A stretch of DNA of 64,000 nt, from positions 30,370,001 through 30,434,000 of the forward strand of contig CM060831.1 of the NCBI GenBank assembly GCA_030762175.1, read 5' to 3'. How positions within the stretch are numbered: the first letter of the stretch is position 1; the number at the start of each line of letters is the position of its first letter. The notes under the pieces are model-generated. The model was not told the origin of the DNA, did no database searches, and was given only the letters and a program-made list of their open reading frames with translations. The translations under genes and the position numbers were made by a program. This document shows, piece after piece, positions 59,171 through 64,000 of the stretch. This stretch comes from Metallyticus violacea. Its lineage: Eukaryota > Arthropoda > Insecta > Mantodea > Metallyticidae.

Positions 59171-62100
59171 ATGTGGAGCTTGGCTATGAAACGGAATTCA
59201 TGAAACACTAAAATGAAATTTACAGAATCACATGAACAGTTTGAAGGTTTTTATGCATTTTCTGTCCAGCTTCTTCACTCTGTATGACAATACAGCTGAG
59301 CAGTTAACCATTACAGCATATTCATATTGTGAGTAGATCACAAAAGGAAATAATCAGGAAAACACATGGCTGAAGTCACTCCAACACATGCAGTGTATGT
59401 TCTAATGTAGCTAAATAACAATAAATTATTTTTTTTTTATTATACAGTAGGTTTTAGTACTTTTTTTTTCCCCCTAAAATGCTCCATTATATTACATAAT
59501 TTAAATATATATGTTCTTTACATTTAAATACATTTTTTACAATTTCTATTTTAATAATTTTAGCTAGATGTGCTATTTTTCATGTTGTTTTTACAATAAT
59601 TAAATTTTATTTGTGGTTTCTTTAATTAATTTGATATTTTTATGGTTCCTTGCCCCCCCCTTTTTTTGACATTGTTTGCTGCCAAGTTTATTTCTTACTA
59701 TATTTCAGAACTATTTCAAGGCATTTAGTTATGTTTTTTATTTTTATGACATTACTTCTTTCTTAAATAAAATGTATGGGAATTATAATATAAAATTTGA
59801 GTGACTTCTTCAAAAATAATTTGTTATACATATGGGAATTATTACAACATTTTTAATTACAATACATTTAGTGCATTTGTGATTACCTAAGGCTCTGGCC
59901 AAGGAAGCAGTTACATTGTTACAATAAGGTGAATGCTGCATGCTTTTGAATATGTAATAAGTATTGGCCACACTTAAAATTGCTTTTAATTATTATCAAT
60001 TCATTTAGTAACATGTCATTGAGTTGGTTGCATTGATACAAAACCTCTAATAACTCCATTCTTCTGTATAAACAGATATTCACGTAAGGTATGCAAACAA
60101 GATTGTATCCTAGATTTAGCCATGTAGATAGGAAGAAATAAAGGAGCCACCCTAAAATAACTAAAGTAAAAATGTATTGTAATTGTTCATACATTCCAAA
60201 ATCTCAATGTGGTTATTATTTGACGTACGCTATTAGTTTAATGTCTGGTAGAAAAGCAAACTACCTTTATATGAACAATGAAATTAAGACGCGCTAGAAA
60301 TTTCAACCCAAAGAACAAACAAATCTGGATTCTTTGCAACGATGCCACTGTAGACAATAAACATTAAAGAAACAAATCACAGAAAAGAAGAAAATAAACC
60401 TAAGGGCTATACCAAAAGGGCAAAACTTTATCTACACTTGGCCCATGAAACTATGGTGTAATGCCCACATTTCTTGACAGCTTCATAGTTATCTAGTATG
60501 AGTGTTTTTGTAAAAAGAGGATTTTTATAAATGAATTATAATGCAAGTAAGATAATTTACTTTGATATGACGTGGATCACTTTTATTCCTACACCATACA
60601 CTGCTGATAATGAAACCCAAAAAAGTGACAAGAAAAATATTTCTTTTCATTTCCATTTATCAAAAGGAAAAATTGCTTTTTTTTTTTTACTAGTATTTGA
60701 TGCCATATTTAGACCGTGGCATCACGGGCAATGGACAATAATGATAGATAAAATGAAAAGATTTGTTGGAAAAAGAATTTTGAGAAGGAAACATTCCAAG
60801 GCTAGATTTAATGTACCTCCCTGGCATTTGCCATTGATGATGGGTGGGGGAAGAAAAAAAAACTTGGCCAGAGAGCATGCCAGGATTCATGCAACCATGC
60901 TTACTTAATTTTAATTAGTTAACTTTTCATAAAAGACTTTTAAATGTGCGTAGGACAATATTAAAGTTGTTTCATCATTAAAAATAAACATTTACTTGCT
61001 ATAAGATCATAACTAATACAGATGAAGAAAAGAAAAGAAAAAAAAAAAAGGTTCTTTGCCTAAATGTAGCCTGTAGCCACAGTTGGATTCAAAACTCTTA
61101 TATTATGCAGAATATATAATCATAATAAAAAGTCAACTTCCCCTTACATAGTCTCAAGTTTTACTTCTGCTTGTTGCTGTGTAACCCACCATTTTTATTC
61201 CCTGTTAATGTACCATGTACCTTTCAAACGTGTTATGAAAGGTTATTCTCATCTCCATTATAGCATTAAGGGTGTACATAAATAATCAATAATATGGTAG
61301 TGCATGATTTACAAGTTTTTCAATTTTCTCCCAACACTAATTTACCTGTCATTTCATTCAAGTTATCAACTCCCTTCTACATCTGCCAATATATGTCCAG
61401 TTTTGAATTTTTCAGATATCCTGAACATTGTACTCCCTTTTTAAATGTACCAGATATTTTGTTGAAAAAAGAAAGCAAAATTCGAGAGATACTGCATATA
61501 TGAAAGTGCAATATTTTATTTTTAAATTTCTTCCAACAGCTCTGTCTCTGCTCCTAATGATACACATGCACATATCCACCATCTGGTATCATCACTTACA
61601 TAGCCCAAGGTTGTAGCTCTTCATTTATGTACTGTCCGTGCTAATGCATCCAAACTGTAAAAGTCCATGCTCATGCTCCTCTTCTACTGCTACCACTCCA
61701 ACATTCCAGCTGCTTCATTGGATCTGTATACAAAACTCAACAGACTTATTACATGCCTCCTGGCCAAATATTAACCTGCAATGTAGATAACCCAAACATA
61801 TTAAAAACAATTAACTTGAAGTGTGAATTAGAACTTGTAGAGTCAAGCAAATCATATAATTAAATGAGTCATTTGAAACATGGTTTCACTTTCTTGTGTA
61901 TATTTAGAACATGTTTTTTAGGCCATCATCTGCATCCTGGACAACAGCCTGCAAAACATGCTCTATATATGTAAGCAAGTAAGTGAAGAAGAATAATAAG
62001 CTTTCTTCTTACAAGATATATAGCTGGAGCATTTTGTTGCAGAAAAATTTACAGAGTTAAAAACAGGAAGGGGACTCTTAAGGAAATAAATCATTTTGTG

Positions 62101-62240
62101 TGCGGTTCTGTAAGTTTTCACAATTTTTAAGTACTTAGTAGTCTCACTTTTCTGCAGGGGCCAATGACAAAACATAAGAGAAAAAGTTGTTAGGCTTTCA
62201 TTGCCAGTGTGGTCACTGGGTAAACCGTCCTGATCACATT
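59171..62240. other. AT-rich DNA, no gene seen
   Basis: No supported feature. A 125-codon frame at 60,531-60,908 looks coding-neutral: it contains homopolymer stretches and resembles the decayed array near 60,820 (GTACCTCCCTGGCATTTGCC followed by a G-run and poly-A). Other frames are 60-91 codons and unrecognised. Confidence 0.45.
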
Positions 62241-62249
62241 ATCACCTCC

Positions 62250-62500
62250 CTACTGCCACTGATGATGCCTACCTTTAATGCATACAAAATGTAGGGAAGA
62301 AGGAGCCAGTAGACACAGCCCACAAGCCCAAAAATTACTATACTCAATGACCAGTGACAAAGCTTCCCACTGCTCAAGAACTCTATTAATGGATTCAACA
62401 AGAGAAATCCAATGGGGTATTAATGTACTTAAACATTTTTGTAACACACTATGCCATTGACACATAGATGAATATTTTTTTTACAATATAATTAATTTAT
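62250..62500 (-). pseudogene. possible hAT-like transposase fragment
   Basis: Minus-strand frame 62,465-62,250 reads CLSTLIPHWISLVESINRVL and EQWEALSLVIEYSNFW. Many hAT-type transposases and their domesticated relatives have a block of the form TRW-SL---v-RvLEQW-AL-lYF, which this resembles, with TRW altered to PHW. Only about 40 residues match, no zinc finger or dimerisation domain is visible, and the frame stops soon after. It could be chance. Confidence 0.35.
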
Positions 62501-63240
62501 TTTTATCCTTTTGTGTACAACATCATGGATAATATTGAATGCATGAATTTATTCAATACTTTCTTCTACTAATATTTTATCCAAAAATAGTTGCTGTCTT
62601 ATTGATCCAAAATCCATAACACAATGGTTATTAGGATACTAGATATCTGAAATAATCTTATACAGGAATATACTTTTAATGCATTCTGATTGAATTCAGT
62701 TTGGTTACCTATGTATTATTTGTAATAAATTCCAATTATGCTCCATTTAATTTTACATGTTTGCATCCTTTGTGTTATTGGTGACTAAGCAATTCTTGTC
62801 TCTACATATGTACTGATATTATTGTTTGTTACACACTGTTTGGAGACTTGAAAGTTGCTGTACTATTATCTCAAATGTAGAAATTTGAAACCATCTAAGA
62901 ACAGAATGGTATGAAAGCTGATTTCCTCTCGTAAAATATGCACCCAAAGTTTTTATCTATAAAAATGGGGATGAAGAGAGCATCTTTAATGCAAGAACAT
63001 ATGATAAGAGATTCTATTTACGCTACCCAGTTCATAAATGGTTACGGCAAAAGCAGGAATGTCATTCATAGGAATGCACTGATGTTGATTCTCTGGCAAC
63101 AGCCATGATGCAGCCTGAGTGCTGACTAGGGATTAATTCATTAACATGAATGTCCAAGTGAGTTATATGTTTTACGTTTTTAAATTTATTCTTTTTTCAT
63201 TTTAAGATCCTGGCAAAATCCCTATTATTTTGATATTAGA
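62501..63240. other. AT-rich DNA, no gene seen
   Basis: No frame, repeat or motif worth calling. Confidence 0.5.
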
Positions 63241-63242
63241 TA

Positions 63243-63325
63243 TACATTTTTTATTTATTTATTTACCCTGGCAAAAGATAAGGTTATTCAGCCATCTCTT
63301 CCACTCTACCAAGCAAAACGAAACC
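63243..63325 (-). repeat. probable LINE/SINE 3' end with (AAAT)n tail
   Basis: On the minus strand a short body, GAATAACCTTATCTTTTGCC then AGGGTAAATAAATAAATAAA, ends in an AAAT-repeat tail. Short tandem tails of this kind are typical of CR1/L2-type LINEs and the SINEs they mobilise. The family is not identified. Confidence 0.45.
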
Positions 63326-63489
63326 AACAAAAATACAGAGATATACATATACATAGTTATATAAAATACATAATGAGCCAAATTAATAATGCATATAATA
63401 CTGCCTATCTTAATATAGTTAGAAAGATGATAAAGATAGTGTCACAATTGCATGCCACACCACCTGCAAAATGAAGATAAGAATGAAAT

Positions 63490-63930
63490 GATTTATTCTC
63501 CTCTTGTTACAGCTTTTAAAACAATCTATAGAGGCTATGCATTACATCACAGCATCGTCGGATAACATATTGCTGTCAACAATCGGCCAGTGTTTCTGAA
63601 AGGAGGATTTAGCAATTGCAGTGCTGATGAAGATGATAGCAGCATTCTTACAGCACCTGGTTAATCAAGTTTCATTTCATGATTGTGCAAATGGCAACAC
63701 AAATATCATTACCACCCAAAGCTTGACAATATCTGAAATAGTTCAAAATGTTAAACAGGAACTATGCAAAGATGATAATGATCAGCCATACTAATCCTTT
63801 TCTTTTAATCATACTGTTAGTGCTTTGGAAACTTTTAAATGTTTCATTTTAAGTCATAATGTAACTGACAAAATTTTGGAATAACTAGCTCAATTTGACG
63901 ACATGGCTTATTCGTTAGGAGAAAAGAAAA
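63490..63930 (+). pseudogene. Tigger/pogo-like transposase C-terminal relic
   Basis: From 63,590 the plus strand reads VFLKGGFSNCSADEDDS, then after a frameshift LTISEIVQNVKQELCKDDND, a stop, and VSALETFKCFILSHNVTDKI. Tigger/pogo transposases end with a block of the form TI-NCF-hAGF followed by an acidic stretch, an L--eIv--v helix and an AL-tLr-fl segment, which this order resembles. The catalytic DDE core is not visible upstream. It is in the opposite orientation to, and about 10 kb from, the N-terminal relic at 53.1-53.5 kb, so they need not be one insertion. Confidence 0.5.
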
Positions 63931-64000
63931 ATATAAATAAATGATTCAATACCATATATTGTTCTGTATTTTCATATGCTAATAAATGCTATTTCCCCAA

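Noticed and set aside
60531..60908. 125-codon frame as a gene
   Set aside because: No recognisable domain, contains homopolymer-encoded stretches and ends in a decayed array-like copy.

Overview
This is a gene-poor, repeat-dominated window of animal nuclear DNA. It contains Penelope-like, LINE, mariner, Tigger/pogo-like and hAT-like relics, tRNA-derived modules, minisatellites and microsatellites. I found no intact protein gene, no functional tRNA or rRNA and no CRISPR array. The mix of elements fits an invertebrate best, but nothing fixes the species or phylum. No open frame longer than 185 codons exists; the longest ones lie in a tandem repeat and the rest are transposon debris or chance.

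Region 1 (1-31,572) is a macrosatellite. About 6.6 head-to-tail copies of a 4,344-4,345 bp unit fill 1,701-30,426; the five right-hand copies appear identical apart from a 13/14 poly-T run. Each unit carries four tRNA-like modules plus a half module, all on the minus strand, a conserved 12-bp hairpin, an internal ~225-bp duplication, and a foldback-type element with ~300-400 bp inverted arms. The array is flanked on both sides by an older, diverged subfamily of the same unit (1-1,700 and 30,427-31,572).

Region 2 (31,573-34,260) holds a ~105-bp satellite with an alternating A/B dimer structure, a tRNA-derived SINE relic, and an AT-rich ~100-bp repeat.

Region 3 (34,260-41,330) is a large foldback-like structure. 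One module occurs three times (+, -, +), with perfect hairpins in its arms. Its ~4.8-kb interior holds a chain of small hairpins, a long T-poor minisatellite, a SINE relic and a mariner relic.

Region 4 (41,330-53,000) is a strongly decayed array of ~70-130 bp monomers, interrupted by Penelope-like tails, a Penelope-like relic with an inverted junction, two head-to-head LINE 3' ends and a Tigger-like N-terminal fragment (53.1-53.5 kb).

Region 5 (53,900-64,000) is AT-rich DNA with two more Penelope-like relics (54.9-56.6 and 57.05-58.75 kb), a hAT-like fragment, a probable LINE/SINE tail and a Tigger-like C-terminal fragment. The genes do not form a pathway. The coherent biology is amplification and homogenisation of a composite repeat, beside repeated insertion and inversion of retroelements. 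All similarity statements come from reading the sequence, with no database search.
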